NCBI GenBank assembly: GCA_019359175.1
Contig: JAHHHU010000009.1
Span: 62,001-126,000, forward strand
DNA from: Phormidium tanganyikae FI6-MK23
GTDB lineage: Bacteria > Cyanobacteriota > Cyanobacteriia > Leptolyngbyales > Leptolyngbyaceae
Direction: 5' to 3'
DNA: 64,000 bases
The notes below the pieces were generated by a model. That model was not told where the DNA came from, searched no databases, and saw only the letters and a list, made by a program, of their open reading frames with translations. How positions within the stretch are numbered: position 1 is the stretch's first letter; each line of letters starts with the position of its first letter. The position numbers and the translations under genes are program-made. Positions 25,812 through 34,581 of the stretch are shown in pieces.

Positions 25812-26261
25812 GTGCCCCCTGAATTTTCAAGCCAACTTGCAGCCCCTGCTTCCAGTAAAGCCGGATTAGCTCCATTGCTGCTGACTGTTGTTGAACTGAT
25901 TCGCCAACTGTTAGAGGCGCAAGTGATTCGACGGATGGACAGCGGACAATTGAGCGATCGAGATCTCGATCGAGCCGCAGAAAGCCTGCGTCAACTTGAG
26001 GCGCAAGTGATTCAAATGTGCGGCATCTTCGAGATTGATCCGGCGGATTTGAACATTGACTTGGGCGAAGTGGGCACGTTATTACCGTCCGCTGGAGGTT
26101 ACTACCCTGGTGAACGATCGGCGAGTCCAACGATTTTGGAATTACTCGATCGATTACTCAACACAGGCATTGTTGTTCAAGGTGATGTCAATCTTGGTCT
26201 TGCTAACATCGATTTAATTCACGCCAAACTTCAGCTAGTTCTCACTTCCAAGCCCCTTTAG
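25812..26261 (+). CDS. gvpK: Gas vesicle protein GvpK
   Basis: 149 residues from a GTG at 25812, like known GvpK in length and sequence: SKAGLAPLLLTVVELIRQLL, MDSGQLSDRDLDRAAESLRQ, FEIDPADLNIDLGEVGTLLP. The C-terminal third (ILELLDRLLNTGIVVQGDV) is GvpA-like. GvpK is essential for vesicle formation in several systems, and its biochemical role is unclear. It is followed by gvpF after 12 bp. Confidence 0.95.
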   Translation: MPPEFSSQLAAPASSKAGLAPLLLTVVELIRQLLEAQVIRRMDSGQLSDRDLDRAAESLRQLEAQVIQMCGIFEIDPADLNIDLGEVGTLLPSAGGYYPGERSASPTILELLDRLLNTGIVVQGDVNLGLANIDLIHAKLQLVLTSKPL

Positions 26262-26273
26262 CCCCGATTAACG

Positions 26274-27014
26274 ATGAGCGATCTTTATCTATACGGTATT
26301 TTTCCCGCCCCCGGTCCTGAAAATCTCGAACTCCAAGGATTAGACCAAAAACCTGTTCAAACTCAAGTTGTCGATGGGTTTGTGTTTCTGTACTCCGAAG
26401 CAAAACAAGAACGTTATCTTGCAAGTCGCAGAAATCTACTCGGACACGAAAAAGTATTAGAACAAGCGATGCAAGCAGGCTACCGCACTCTATTACCGCT
26501 CCAATTTGGATTAACGATCGACACTTGGGAAACGGTTTCAGATGAACTGACTGCGCCTCATTCCGAACATCTGAATCGTTTGTTTGAGAAGCTCTCAGGG
26601 CATCGAGAAGTCAGCGTTAAACTGTTTTGGGACAGTGCTGAAGAACTGCAAGCATTGATGGCACAAGATGCAGAACTGAGAGCCAAGCGAGACAGCTTAG
26701 AAGGAAAATCGTTGAGCATGGATGAAATTGTCCGAATCGGGCAAGCGATCGAGCAAGCCATGAGCGATCGACGTGAAGCAATCATCACCGCATTTCAAAC
26801 GACACTCAATCCGATGGCAGTCGAGATTGTCGAAAACGATTCGCTGACTGAAGCCATGATTTACAATGCGGCTTACTTAATTTCTTGGGAGTTGGAATCG
26901 GAATTTAGTGAAAAAGTGGAATGGCTCGATCGACAATTCGAGGGACGTTTGAAGATTCGCTACAACGATTTCACGGCTCCTTACAACTTTGCACAAATCG
27001 ATCGAGGTGAATAA
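26274..27014 (+). CDS. gvpF: Gas vesicle protein GvpF (GvpF/GvpL family)
   Basis: 246 residues starting MSDLYLYGIFPAPGPENLEL. Family hallmarks are GYRTLLPLQFGLTIDTWETV, the acidic helical middle and the C-terminal EGRLKIRYNDFTAPYNFAQI. GvpF/L proteins have two small domains and probably bind GvpA to prevent misassembly before wall growth. The stop overlaps the gvpG start by one base. Confidence 0.95.
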   Translation: MSDLYLYGIFPAPGPENLELQGLDQKPVQTQVVDGFVFLYSEAKQERYLASRRNLLGHEKVLEQAMQAGYRTLLPLQFGLTIDTWETVSDELTAPHSEHLNRLFEKLSGHREVSVKLFWDSAEELQALMAQDAELRAKRDSLEGKSLSMDEIVRIGQAIEQAMSDRREAIITAFQTTLNPMAVEIVENDSLTEAMIYNAAYLISWELESEFSEKVEWLDRQFEGRLKIRYNDFTAPYNFAQIDRGE

Positions 27015-27244
27015 TGGTTCTACGTTTGTTGTTTGCCCCTGTGACTGGACTGAGTTGGATTGCTGAACAGATCCAGGAGCGGGTCGATGTTGAGCTAGAT
27101 CAAACCGAAAATTTGAGTAAGCGGCTTCTCGCGTTGCAGCTTGCTTTCGATATGGGCGAGATTCCCGAAGAAGAATTTGAAGTGCAGGAAGAAGAATTGT
27201 TGCTGGCAATTCAAGCGCTCGAAGATCAGAACGCTGAGGAGTAG
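27014..27244 (+). CDS. gvpG: Gas vesicle protein GvpG
   Basis: 76 residues: MVLRLLFAPVTGLSWIAEQI, then a coiled-coil-like acidic helix with MGEIPEEEFEVQEEELLLAI. This matches GvpG, a small accessory protein that associates with other minor Gvps. The TAATG overlap with gvpF indicates coupling. No gvpV or gvpW follows. Confidence 0.93.
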   Translation: MVLRLLFAPVTGLSWIAEQIQERVDVELDQTENLSKRLLALQLAFDMGEIPEEEFEVQEEELLLAIQALEDQNAEE

Positions 27245-27275
27245 CATAGAGGAGTCATATTGTTGCTCTCGTCCT

Positions 27276-27911
27276 ATGCAAACTCAAGAGCCGATCGTAT
27301 ATCAAGGACAGTTCGGATCATTCACGATCGAGGATCACGACCGACAAGGTGTGATTCTTTATCGCAGTGGGTTAGCGATCGCGGCATTGAGTTTTGCGAT
27401 CGCGACCGGACTTGCTTTCTTACAAAATTTCTTCTGGATTACACCGCTCTACTTTGTCTTCTGGGCTGCATTAGGAGTGAGTTTATTCACAATTCACATC
27501 TATTTCAAACCTTTGCATTTAGCACTTCAAGCATTTTGGATGATCGGGGGATTGGTTTCGATCGCGTTATTGTTCGTGAGTTCTAACCCGTTAGCACTGT
27601 ATGTTTATCAGCATCCGATTTGGATTTTTGGGGTTGGATTTACGTTTGCGGCATTGACGGGGATCTTTTTCAAAGAAGCATTTTGCTTCGATCGCCTTGA
27701 AACAAAATTGCTAACCCCGATTATTCCATTATTGCTACTGGGGCATTTAACAGCATTGCTTCCTCTCTTATGGGAACAAGTTCTACTAGGAAGCTGGGCA
27801 GTTCTGTTTGTTGTTTTCGCAATTCGGAAACTGATTCAGCCGATTCCGCCGGACATTGGTGACAAGAGCGTATTCGAGTATTTGAAGAACCGCCAATCTG
27901 CTACGGTCTAG
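27276..27911 (+). CDS. DUF2301 integral membrane protein
   Basis: 211 residues from ATG 27276. After a short soluble start (QEPIVYQGQFGSFTIEDHDR) about six hydrophobic helices follow, e.g. LAIAALSFAIATGLAFLQNF and FVFWAALGVSLFTIHIYF. The GIFFKEAFCFDRLETKLLTP loop is typical of the DUF2301 family, found in cyanobacteria and some other bacteria. Function unknown. It follows gvpG by 31 bp, so read-through transcription is possible. Confidence 0.82.
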   Translation: MQTQEPIVYQGQFGSFTIEDHDRQGVILYRSGLAIAALSFAIATGLAFLQNFFWITPLYFVFWAALGVSLFTIHIYFKPLHLALQAFWMIGGLVSIALLFVSSNPLALYVYQHPIWIFGVGFTFAALTGIFFKEAFCFDRLETKLLTPIIPLLLLGHLTALLPLLWEQVLLGSWAVLFVVFAIRKLIQPIPPDIGDKSVFEYLKNRQSATV

Positions 27912-27925
27912 TCGGGAGTGGGATA

Positions 27926-28549
27926 ATGGTTCAGAGTATTGTGATCGAGAAAGTCACGCTTTACGAGTTAGAGCAAACCTTTGGGTTACAGCAAGTCGAA
28001 GATCGTTCATTTTTCAGCGAATGGCAGGAGATACTTCCAGGATTAACCCTGGAAGAACAGCAACGCTTAGATCGGGTTCGATCGGCGTATGCAAATTTAG
28101 AACGTCGATCGATGTTAGAGAACACCGTTAAACTTGCTGTAGTCGCGCCTTTGTTAGATTTAGCTGGCTTTTTCTTACCGCCGTTTTATGTGGATACAGA
28201 GAAAGAAGTCCAGATTATGGCAGAAGATGAGAGCCTTCAATTGCGGGGGCGAATTGATGTGCTGGTGCTGAAGGAACAGTTTTGGGTGCCGGTGATTGAG
28301 GCGAAACGGGCGGGATTTTCCCTCAAGGTGGACATTCCACAAGCATTGGCGTATATGCTAAAGGCTTCGATCTCGAAACCCATGTTTGGACTGGTTACAA
28401 ATGGCAGCAGTTTTATGTTTTTGAAGCTGGTACGACAAGAGAAGCCCCTGTATGCTCGATCGAAAGAGTTTTTATTGAATCAAGATCAAGGATTAGAAAA
28501 GACGCTTCAGATTATGAAACGTTTAGCAGATGTGATTGCAATAGATTAG
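27926..28549 (+). CDS. HsdR N-terminal-like (PD-(D/E)xK) nuclease-fold protein
   Basis: 207 residues. The core GRIDVLVLKEQFWVPVIEAK gives the D...ExK pattern of PD-(D/E)xK nucleases, with LENTVKLAVVAPLLDLAGFF before it and QALAYML after. This matches the N-terminal domain of type I restriction subunit R, but the motor domain is missing. Stand-alone proteins of this kind are very common in cyanobacteria, often annotated as restriction endonuclease subunit R. The true role is not known. It follows the DUF2301 gene by 14 bp. Confidence 0.8.
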   Translation: MVQSIVIEKVTLYELEQTFGLQQVEDRSFFSEWQEILPGLTLEEQQRLDRVRSAYANLERRSMLENTVKLAVVAPLLDLAGFFLPPFYVDTEKEVQIMAEDESLQLRGRIDVLVLKEQFWVPVIEAKRAGFSLKVDIPQALAYMLKASISKPMFGLVTNGSSFMFLKLVRQEKPLYARSKEFLLNQDQGLEKTLQIMKRLADVIAID

Positions 28550-28597
28550 ACGCAATCAACACGGGAATACTGGAACTATGGTTTTGAGGATAGTTCC

Positions 28598-29716
28598 TTG
28601 AGTGACGATCGCGCATTTTGGTTGGCTTGGTCAAAGGTTTCAGGGGTGGGAGCAATCTTACAGAAACGAATTCAAGCTGAATTTGGCAGTTTGGGTGCAG
28701 CTTGGACAGCAACACCGGAAGAGTTAGCAGAAGTTGAAGGAATCGGGCAGCAAAGCGCGATCGCAATCTGCAATCACCGCCAGCAAATTAATGTCGATCG
28801 CTTACTGGAAGACCACAAGCAAGATTTTCTCACCCCTGCCGATCCTGACTATCCGCAGTTACTCGCCGAAATTCCCGATCCGCCTCCAGTGCTTTACTAT
28901 CGCGGACAGTTTGAACTGATTCGAGAACTCGATCGACAAAGTGCTGTCGCGATCGTGGGAACCCGCGAACCTTCAGAATACGGAAGGCGGTGGACGCGCA
29001 AACTCAGCACAACTCTGGCACAACACGGCTTTATGGTGATGTCGGGTTTAGCAGATGGCATTGATGCAGAAGCGCATCGCAGTTGTTTAGACATCGGGGG
29101 AAAGACGATCGCAGTTCTCGGAACAGGCGTAGATGTCGTGTATCCGTTTAAAAATCGGCGCTTGTATGAGCAACTCTTAGAAACCGGATTAGCACTGAGC
29201 GAATATCCTGCGGGAACTCAGCCCGATCGCGCTCACTTTCCGCGCCGAAACCGCATTGTTGCAGGACTATCTCGCGCGATATTAGTGATTGAAGCTCCGA
29301 TCAAGTCAGGAGCGCTAATTACTGCAAACTTAGCCAATGAGTACGGGCGTGATGTGTATGCGCTTCCAGGAAGTTTGGATAACCCTAAATCCGCAGGATG
29401 CTTATCCCTAATTAGCAAAGGCGCACAGATGATTTTAGGCGAATCAGAACTAATCGAACTCATCGGAGAAATTCCAGAACTCGATCACGCGAGAGAACCT
29501 CGATCGACACAGCCACCGATCGACCTAGCGCCAGAACTCTCACAGGTCTTGCAAACGATTTATACGATCGCTCAACAGTCGAATCACCCTTCAGTCCCGT
29601 TTGATTTGATCGTGCAAACAACAGAAATGCCCACTTCAAGGGTATCGAGTTCGTTGTTGCAGTTGGAGCTACTTGGATTAGTGACGCAGGTTCCAGGAAT
29701 GCGCTACCAAGTTTGA
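28598..29716 (+). CDS. dprA: DNA-processing protein DprA
   Basis: 372 residues from a TTG at 28598. An N-terminal helix-hairpin-helix part (LSKVSGVGAILQKR-like, EEVEGIGQQSAIAI-like) precedes the Rossmann core with VAIVGTREPSEYGRRWT, MSGLADGIDAEAH, FPRRNRIVAGLSRAILVIE and GALITANLA. A short C-terminal winged helix (LIVQTTEMPTSRVSSSLLQL) ends the protein. DprA loads RecA on incoming single-stranded DNA in natural transformation, so this cell line has at least part of a competence pathway. Confidence 0.95.
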   Translation: MSDDRAFWLAWSKVSGVGAILQKRIQAEFGSLGAAWTATPEELAEVEGIGQQSAIAICNHRQQINVDRLLEDHKQDFLTPADPDYPQLLAEIPDPPPVLYYRGQFELIRELDRQSAVAIVGTREPSEYGRRWTRKLSTTLAQHGFMVMSGLADGIDAEAHRSCLDIGGKTIAVLGTGVDVVYPFKNRRLYEQLLETGLALSEYPAGTQPDRAHFPRRNRIVAGLSRAILVIEAPIKSGALITANLANEYGRDVYALPGSLDNPKSAGCLSLISKGAQMILGESELIELIGEIPELDHAREPRSTQPPIDLAPELSQVLQTIYTIAQQSNHPSVPFDLIVQTTEMPTSRVSSSLLQLELLGLVTQVPGMRYQV

Positions 29717-29853
29717 ATGCTAAGAGAACGATCGCGGCTTGCTTGAATTGCTGGGATCTAAAACAACCTACCTCGCCTTTGCGAAGAAACTCGTACAATA
29801 GGCAGGACGATGACTAAACGATGCAATTTGCTTGATCAATCTACCTCGGCAGC

Positions 29854-31155
29854 ATGACGGAACAAAATCTGATTTTGATTGTAGAAAACAACGCGATCAA
29901 TGCGCGTATTCTAGCGGATGTGTTGGAAGCAGCAGGGTACAGAACTCTAGCCACAAAAAGCGGAGAAGATGCGATCGACAAATTAACGGAGGTTGCACCT
30001 GATCTGATTTTGTTAGCGGTGATGCTGCCTGGAATGGATGGATTTGAAATCTGCGATCGCATCAAATCAAGTCCCAAAACTCAAGAGATTCCAATCATTT
30101 TTATTACGGCGCGTTCCGATGCGGAAGACAAAGTAAAAGGATTAAATTTCGGTGCAGTTGATTACATTACCAAACCATTTCAGCAAGAAGAGGTCCTCGC
30201 CCGTGTTCAAGTTCATCTCAAACTACGACAGCGAACTCAGCAATTAAAAGATCTCAACGATCGATTGGAACAGCGAGTGGATGAGAGAACCGATCAGCTT
30301 TCTCGATCGCTCAACGAGTTGCAAGCAGCTCAACTCAAATTGATTCAGCAAGAAAAAATGTCCACGCTCGGACAGCTTGTGGCGGGAATCGGACATGAAA
30401 TCAATAATCCTCTGAATTCGATTACTGGAAATCTTGCCCACGCAGAACAATACGTTCAGGATTTACTCAGCCATTTACGGTTGTATCACCGATACTATCC
30501 TGATCCAATTGCTGAAATCGTTCAAGATGCGGAAGAAATCGATCTTCCGTTCCTTTCAACTGATCTGCTTCAACTGCTGAATACCTTACAAGTTGCAGCT
30601 GATCGCATTGCTCACATTAGTGAATCGCTCCGAACTTTTTCCCGCGCCGATAGCGAAAATACGATCGCGCTGCAAATCCAAGACGGGCTGGATAGCACTC
30701 TGTTGCTTCTACAGCATCGCATCAAAGCAAATTCGCATCGTCCCGCCATTCAAATTACACGCGATTATGCTGAATTGCCCCGTGTCGCGTGTTATCCGGG
30801 GCAGTTGAATCAGGTGTTTATGAATCTGTTGGCGAATGCGATCGACGCGATCGAAGAATCGAATCGAGGGAAAAACTACGCTGAAATTGTCGCTTGTCCC
30901 AACGAGATTCGCGTGATCACCGAACTGAAATCGGATAAAGTCACGATTCGGATTCGAGATAACGGGGTTGGAATGTCTCAAGCGGTTCAGCAAGAAATGT
31001 TCAAGCCCTCGTTTACGACGAAGCCAGTGGGTAAGGGGACAGGATTAGGACTTGCGATCGCGTATCAAATTATTGTTGAAAAACATCAGGGAAGCTTGAT
31101 CTGCAATTCTGCTCCGGGTGAAGGAACAGAATTCACGATCGAGCTTCCCCTCTAG
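29854..31155 (+). CDS. Histidine kinase with N-terminal receiver lacking the phospho-acceptor Asp
   Basis: 433 residues: receiver domain (5-120), coiled-coil linker (124-165), HisKA with HEINNPLNSI (H181), and ATPase with N-box QVFMNLLANAIDAI, G1 RIRDNGVGM and G2 GKGTGLGLAIAYQI. In the receiver the conserved LLDVMLP is LLAVMLP, so residue 55 is Ala (codon GCG). The acidic pair is E11-N12 rather than two acids. T85 and K107 are kept. The receiver should therefore not be phosphorylated. The kinase half looks intact. Confidence 0.93.
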   Translation: MTEQNLILIVENNAINARILADVLEAAGYRTLATKSGEDAIDKLTEVAPDLILLAVMLPGMDGFEICDRIKSSPKTQEIPIIFITARSDAEDKVKGLNFGAVDYITKPFQQEEVLARVQVHLKLRQRTQQLKDLNDRLEQRVDERTDQLSRSLNELQAAQLKLIQQEKMSTLGQLVAGIGHEINNPLNSITGNLAHAEQYVQDLLSHLRLYHRYYPDPIAEIVQDAEEIDLPFLSTDLLQLLNTLQVAADRIAHISESLRTFSRADSENTIALQIQDGLDSTLLLLQHRIKANSHRPAIQITRDYAELPRVACYPGQLNQVFMNLLANAIDAIEESNRGKNYAEIVACPNEIRVITELKSDKVTIRIRDNGVGMSQAVQQEMFKPSFTTKPVGKGTGLGLAIAYQIIVEKHQGSLICNSAPGEGTEFTIELPL

Positions 31156-31158
31156 TTT

Positions 31159-32325
31159 TTATCCGAGAATCCCGATCGCATGGAGCGGGCCACGACCCAA
31201 AACCATCTCAATGATCAGGGCGATCAAGCCAATCATCGCAACTCGCCCGTTCCAAACTTCCGCAGAAGTCGTCAGTCCCCATTCCCAAGCTTCTTGCGGG
31301 TACATTTTCACTCGCTTCTGAGGACGGGCCACTTCTGAAAAATGCACAGACGGAGCATTTAGCGCATCCGTGACCATCGTGGCTAACTCATTGATAAAGA
31401 TCGGATGCGTATTGAGAGCAGGAACGCGCTCAAACCGCTCAATTCCCGCCTCTTCCGCAATTTCTCGATACTCCATATCAATTTCTTGCAGCGTCTCGAT
31501 ATGCTCAGACACGAAACTGATCGGAACGACCGCAAGATTTTGAACCCCTTCTTCCGCTAGTTCTTCAAGCGCATCCTCGGTGTAAGGTTTAAGCCATTCA
31601 ACCGGGCCGACTCGGCTTTGGTACGCCAGCGTGTGGGGATTGGGTCGATCGAGCGTTTTCATAATCAGCGCGGTACATTGTTCAATCTCGCTCTGATACG
31701 GATCGCCTGCTTCTTCGACGTAGCTCACCGGAACGCCATGAGCGCTAAAAAAGATGTGAACATCCTCTGGCTTTTCAAAGTGATCCAGTTCTTGAGCGAT
31801 CAAATCCGCCATCGCTTCCAGATATCCAGGTCGATCGTACCAAGTCGGGATCACCGTGTAGTCGATTTTTTGCAGCACTGGATCTTGTTCCCAAAGCTGT
31901 TGTAGAAGCCGGAAGCTCGATCCGCTGGTGCTGATCGAAAACTGTGGATACAGCGGCAAAACGACAAGCCTTTCAATTTGGTCGCGTTTGATCCGAGAAA
32001 CCGCCTCCTCGGTGAACGGATGCCAATACCGCATTCCGATATAGACGCTGGCTTCTTGTCCGCGCTGACGAAGGCGTTCTTCAAGCGCTTGTGCCTGTTC
32101 TTCAGTGATGTGACGCAGAGGAGAACCGCCACCGATCTGAAGATAATTGGCTTGTGATTTCTTCGCTCGTAATGTGGAAATCAACCAGGCAAGCGGACTT
32201 TGGAGCCAGGGATACGGTAGCCGAATAATCTCCGGATCAGCAAACAAGTTATAGAGAAAGGGACGCACATCCTCGATCTTGTCCGGCCCCCCAAGATTCA
32301 GTAGTAAAACTCCTACGCGACCCAT
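31159..32325 (-). CDS. hemH: Ferrochelatase with C-terminal CAB domain
   Basis: 388 residues. The core has [50 protein letters not shown] and the catalytic [19 protein letters not shown]. It inserts Fe2+ into protoporphyrin IX, the last step of haem synthesis. A linker leads to a C-terminal helix ([20 protein letters not shown]) with the ExxNGRxAM chlorophyll-binding motif of light-harvesting-like proteins. This extension is confined to cyanobacteria and plastids and supports the taxonomic call. Convergent with the histidine kinase, 3 bp apart. Confidence 0.97.
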   Translation of the reverse strand: MGRVGVLLLNLGGPDKIEDVRPFLYNLFADPEIIRLPYPWLQSPLAWLISTLRAKKSQANYLQIGGGSPLRHITEEQAQALEERLRQRGQEASVYIGMRYWHPFTEEAVSRIKRDQIERLVVLPLYPQFSISTSGSSFRLLQQLWEQDPVLQKIDYTVIPTWYDRPGYLEAMADLIAQELDHFEKPEDVHIFFSAHGVPVSYVEEAGDPYQSEIEQCTALIMKTLDRPNPHTLAYQSRVGPVEWLKPYTEDALEELAEEGVQNLAVVPISFVSEHIETLQEIDMEYREIAEEAGIERFERVPALNTHPIFINELATMVTDALNAPSVHFSEVARPQKRVKMYPQEAWEWGLTTSAEVWNGRVAMIGLIALIIEMVLGRGPLHAIGILG

Positions 32326-32533
32326 AGCACTTTTATATCCCTATTTCTTCTCAGCTTTGTTACTGATTTTAACAATAAAATTCCTTGCAAGTTGAAGCCA
32401 GTCTAAGGAATCTCGAAGAAAAATTCAATGCGGTTAAATACTCAATAGAAATGGCAAGATTAATTCACACTCGATCGACTCACCGTAAAATATAGAAATT
32501 TGACACGCTCTAATTTTTTAGCATTGTTCGGTT

Positions 32534-33691
32534 ATGGCAGATTTAGAGACGTTAGACGCACGAATTTCTCAAACCAATTACCGTCTCAAAGCAGCACAGT
32601 TGGGGCTTCAAGTGGAAAGGCGAGGCATCAAATTGGCGCTTCGGGGAACGCTGCCGCCGCGCCCAGATAGCTCAAGGTTGCGCCCGTATCAGCAGCGTCT
32701 CAGTTTGGGAATTCCTGCGACTCCTGCCGGATTGAAGCAAATCGAGCAAGAAGCGAAAATCGTGGCAGCGCAGTTGATTCAGGACAAATTCGATTGGCGG
32801 GAGTATCTCAGTTTTAGCGATGGAAAACGATTAAGTCAGCAAACGTTGAATCAGCAGATTTCCGCTTTTGAAGCGTATTTTTTTGAGCAGCCGCATCGAT
32901 CGATAAATCCTGCCGCGACTAAAACCACTTGGACAGCCGCATACGCGCCATATTTGAGAAAGCTTGTTGCAACGAGCGCCGATTCTCCCACGCTGACGCT
33001 AACCGAAGCGATTTATAAAACGATCGACTCGACTTCTATTCATTCACGCAGTCGCCAACTTTGCTGCACGACTTTGGGCGCATTTGCTGAATTTCTCAAT
33101 CTAGCGCTGCCGACAGATCTCAAAAAGCTTTCTGGTGGATACGGAGCCAGTCAGACTCAAGCGCGACAATTGCCTTCGGACGAGGAGATCTTGGCGGCTT
33201 GGGAGAAGATTCCGAATCCGGCTTGGCAGTTTGTTTATGGAATGATGGCAACGTTTGGGTTGAGAAACCACGAGGTTTTTTACTGTAATCTCAAGGGGCT
33301 GAAGCGAGAGGAAACCTCGATCGAAGTTCTTCCCACGACGAAAACAGGCAGTCATCAAGTTTGGGCGTTTTACCCCGATTGGATTGAAACGTTTAACCTC
33401 AGAGAGATTCAACTGCCGCAAGTCGAGACAGACTTAAATAAGACGACTTTGCGACAAGTGGGACAGCGAGTAACGGCTCAATTTCGCCGCTATGAAGTGC
33501 CGTTCTCGCCTTACGATCTGCGTCATGCTTGGGCGATTAGAACGATCCATTTTGGCTTATCTGATACGGTCGCCGCGAAAATGATGGGACACTCGGTTAT
33601 GGTGCATACCCGCACTTACCATCAATGGATCACACAACGCGATCAGCAACAGGCGGTTGATGCAGCGCTAAAGAGAATGAGAGGCGATTGA
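32534..33691 (+). CDS. Tyrosine recombinase / site-specific integrase
   Basis: 385 residues. The catalytic domain (about 200-385) shows R in MMATFGLRNHEVFY, K in TTKTGSHQVW, the box YDLRHAWAIR (the first His of HxLRH is Asp, preceded by Tyr), H in MMGHSVMVHTRTYHQW and the nucleophile Tyr there. The N-terminal domain is not like lambda Int. It resembles cyanobacterial XisA/XisC-type recombinases by pattern. No attachment repeat was recognised nearby. The next gene starts one base after its stop. Confidence 0.85.
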   Translation: MADLETLDARISQTNYRLKAAQLGLQVERRGIKLALRGTLPPRPDSSRLRPYQQRLSLGIPATPAGLKQIEQEAKIVAAQLIQDKFDWREYLSFSDGKRLSQQTLNQQISAFEAYFFEQPHRSINPAATKTTWTAAYAPYLRKLVATSADSPTLTLTEAIYKTIDSTSIHSRSRQLCCTTLGAFAEFLNLALPTDLKKLSGGYGASQTQARQLPSDEEILAAWEKIPNPAWQFVYGMMATFGLRNHEVFYCNLKGLKREETSIEVLPTTKTGSHQVWAFYPDWIETFNLREIQLPQVETDLNKTTLRQVGQRVTAQFRRYEVPFSPYDLRHAWAIRTIHFGLSDTVAAKMMGHSVMVHTRTYHQWITQRDQQQAVDAALKRMRGD

Positions 33692-33692
33692 A

Positions 33693-34316
33693 ATGGCGAC
33701 GATTTTGAGAGATTGGAGTTATCAGTATCAGTGGTTGTATGACGGGATTTCGAGGCTTGCGGCGCTGAGTGTGGGCGGAGAAGCAAGGTTTCGACAATTG
33801 GCACTGCAAGGAATCGCGATCGAGCCGGATATGAAAGTCCTCGATCTTTGCTGTGGAAGTGGTCAGACGACGCAATTTTTGGTTGAGAGATCGAACCATG
33901 TCACCGGATTAGATGCGTCGCCGTTATCGATTCGACGGGCAAAACAGAACGTTCCAGAAGCGGAATACGTAGAAGCATTCGCGGAAAAGATGCCGTTTGC
34001 AGACTATTCGTTTGATCTAATTCACACGAGCGCTGCAATGCACGAAATGGAAGCAGCACAACTGCGCCAGATTTTCCAAGAGGTTTATCGGGTTCTTAAA
34101 CCAGGTGGCGTGTTTACAATGGTCGATTTTCATACGCCAACAAATCCGATTTTCGTTCCTGGATTAGCAGTGTTTTTCTGGCTATTTGAAACAGAAACAG
34201 CATGGCAATTAATCAAACTAAATCTTGAAGAATTGTTGCAAAAAATGGGATTTAAAGTTCAATGTTTACAGCTTTATGCAGGTGGAAGTTTGCAGGTCAT
34301 TCAAGCCCAAAAATGA
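33693..34316 (+). CDS. Class I SAM-dependent methyltransferase (Methyltransf_11 type)
   Basis: 207 residues. Motif I is VLDLCCGSGQTTQFLVE (about 47-63), followed by VTGLDASPLSIRRAK, FAEKMPFADYSFDLIHTSAA and VYRVLKPGGVFTMVDFH. This is the layout of lipid or quinone-type methyltransferases, but the substrate is unknown. It starts one base after the integrase stop, so translation is probably coupled. The association with an integrase is unusual. Confidence 0.87.
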   Translation: MATILRDWSYQYQWLYDGISRLAALSVGGEARFRQLALQGIAIEPDMKVLDLCCGSGQTTQFLVERSNHVTGLDASPLSIRRAKQNVPEAEYVEAFAEKMPFADYSFDLIHTSAAMHEMEAAQLRQIFQEVYRVLKPGGVFTMVDFHTPTNPIFVPGLAVFFWLFETETAWQLIKLNLEELLQKMGFKVQCLQLYAGGSLQVIQAQK

Positions 34317-34317
34317 T

Positions 34318-34343
34318 AAGAGCGCTGCCAATTGACAGCGCTC
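34318..34343. terminator. Hairpin downstream of the methyltransferase
   Basis: AGAGCGCTG, an 8-nt spacer, and CAGCGCTCT form a strong stem just after the methyltransferase stop. There is no T-run, so it may be a weak terminator or an mRNA 3'-stability hairpin. Confidence 0.45.
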
Positions 34344-34547
34344 TCACAAGGTTTAGATAGTGTTAGGAAAAAGCGATCGCTCTTTCGATAATTTGGCTTT
34401 AGTGATAGGAAGGAATTATAGAAATGGCAGTGAACTCACTTGCTTGAAAGACGTTTCAGTTCGTTTCGCTCACATGAATAAACTACCTGGTTTCATAAGC
34501 GAAGTCGATCTATCTGAAGATAGGTTCGATCGCACAACTTCCAAAGA

Positions 34548-34571
34548 AAGGCGGGTTTGATTTTCCGCCTT
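34548..34571 (-). terminator. Terminator of the ABC ATPase gene
   Basis: Read on the minus strand, AAGGCGG, a 10-nt loop and CCGCCTT are followed by TCTTT. It is 11 bp beyond the stop of the ATPase gene that ends at 34582. Confidence 0.5.
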
Positions 34572-34581
34572 ATTGATTCAA

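Noticed and set aside
28598-28604. GTG at 28602 as start of dprA
   Set aside because: It is out of frame; the TTG at 28598 keeps the N-terminal helix in frame.
34360-34560. A 66-residue plus-strand ORF after the methyltransferase
   Set aside because: Irregular composition, no ribosome-binding site, and it overlaps a terminator of the opposite strand.
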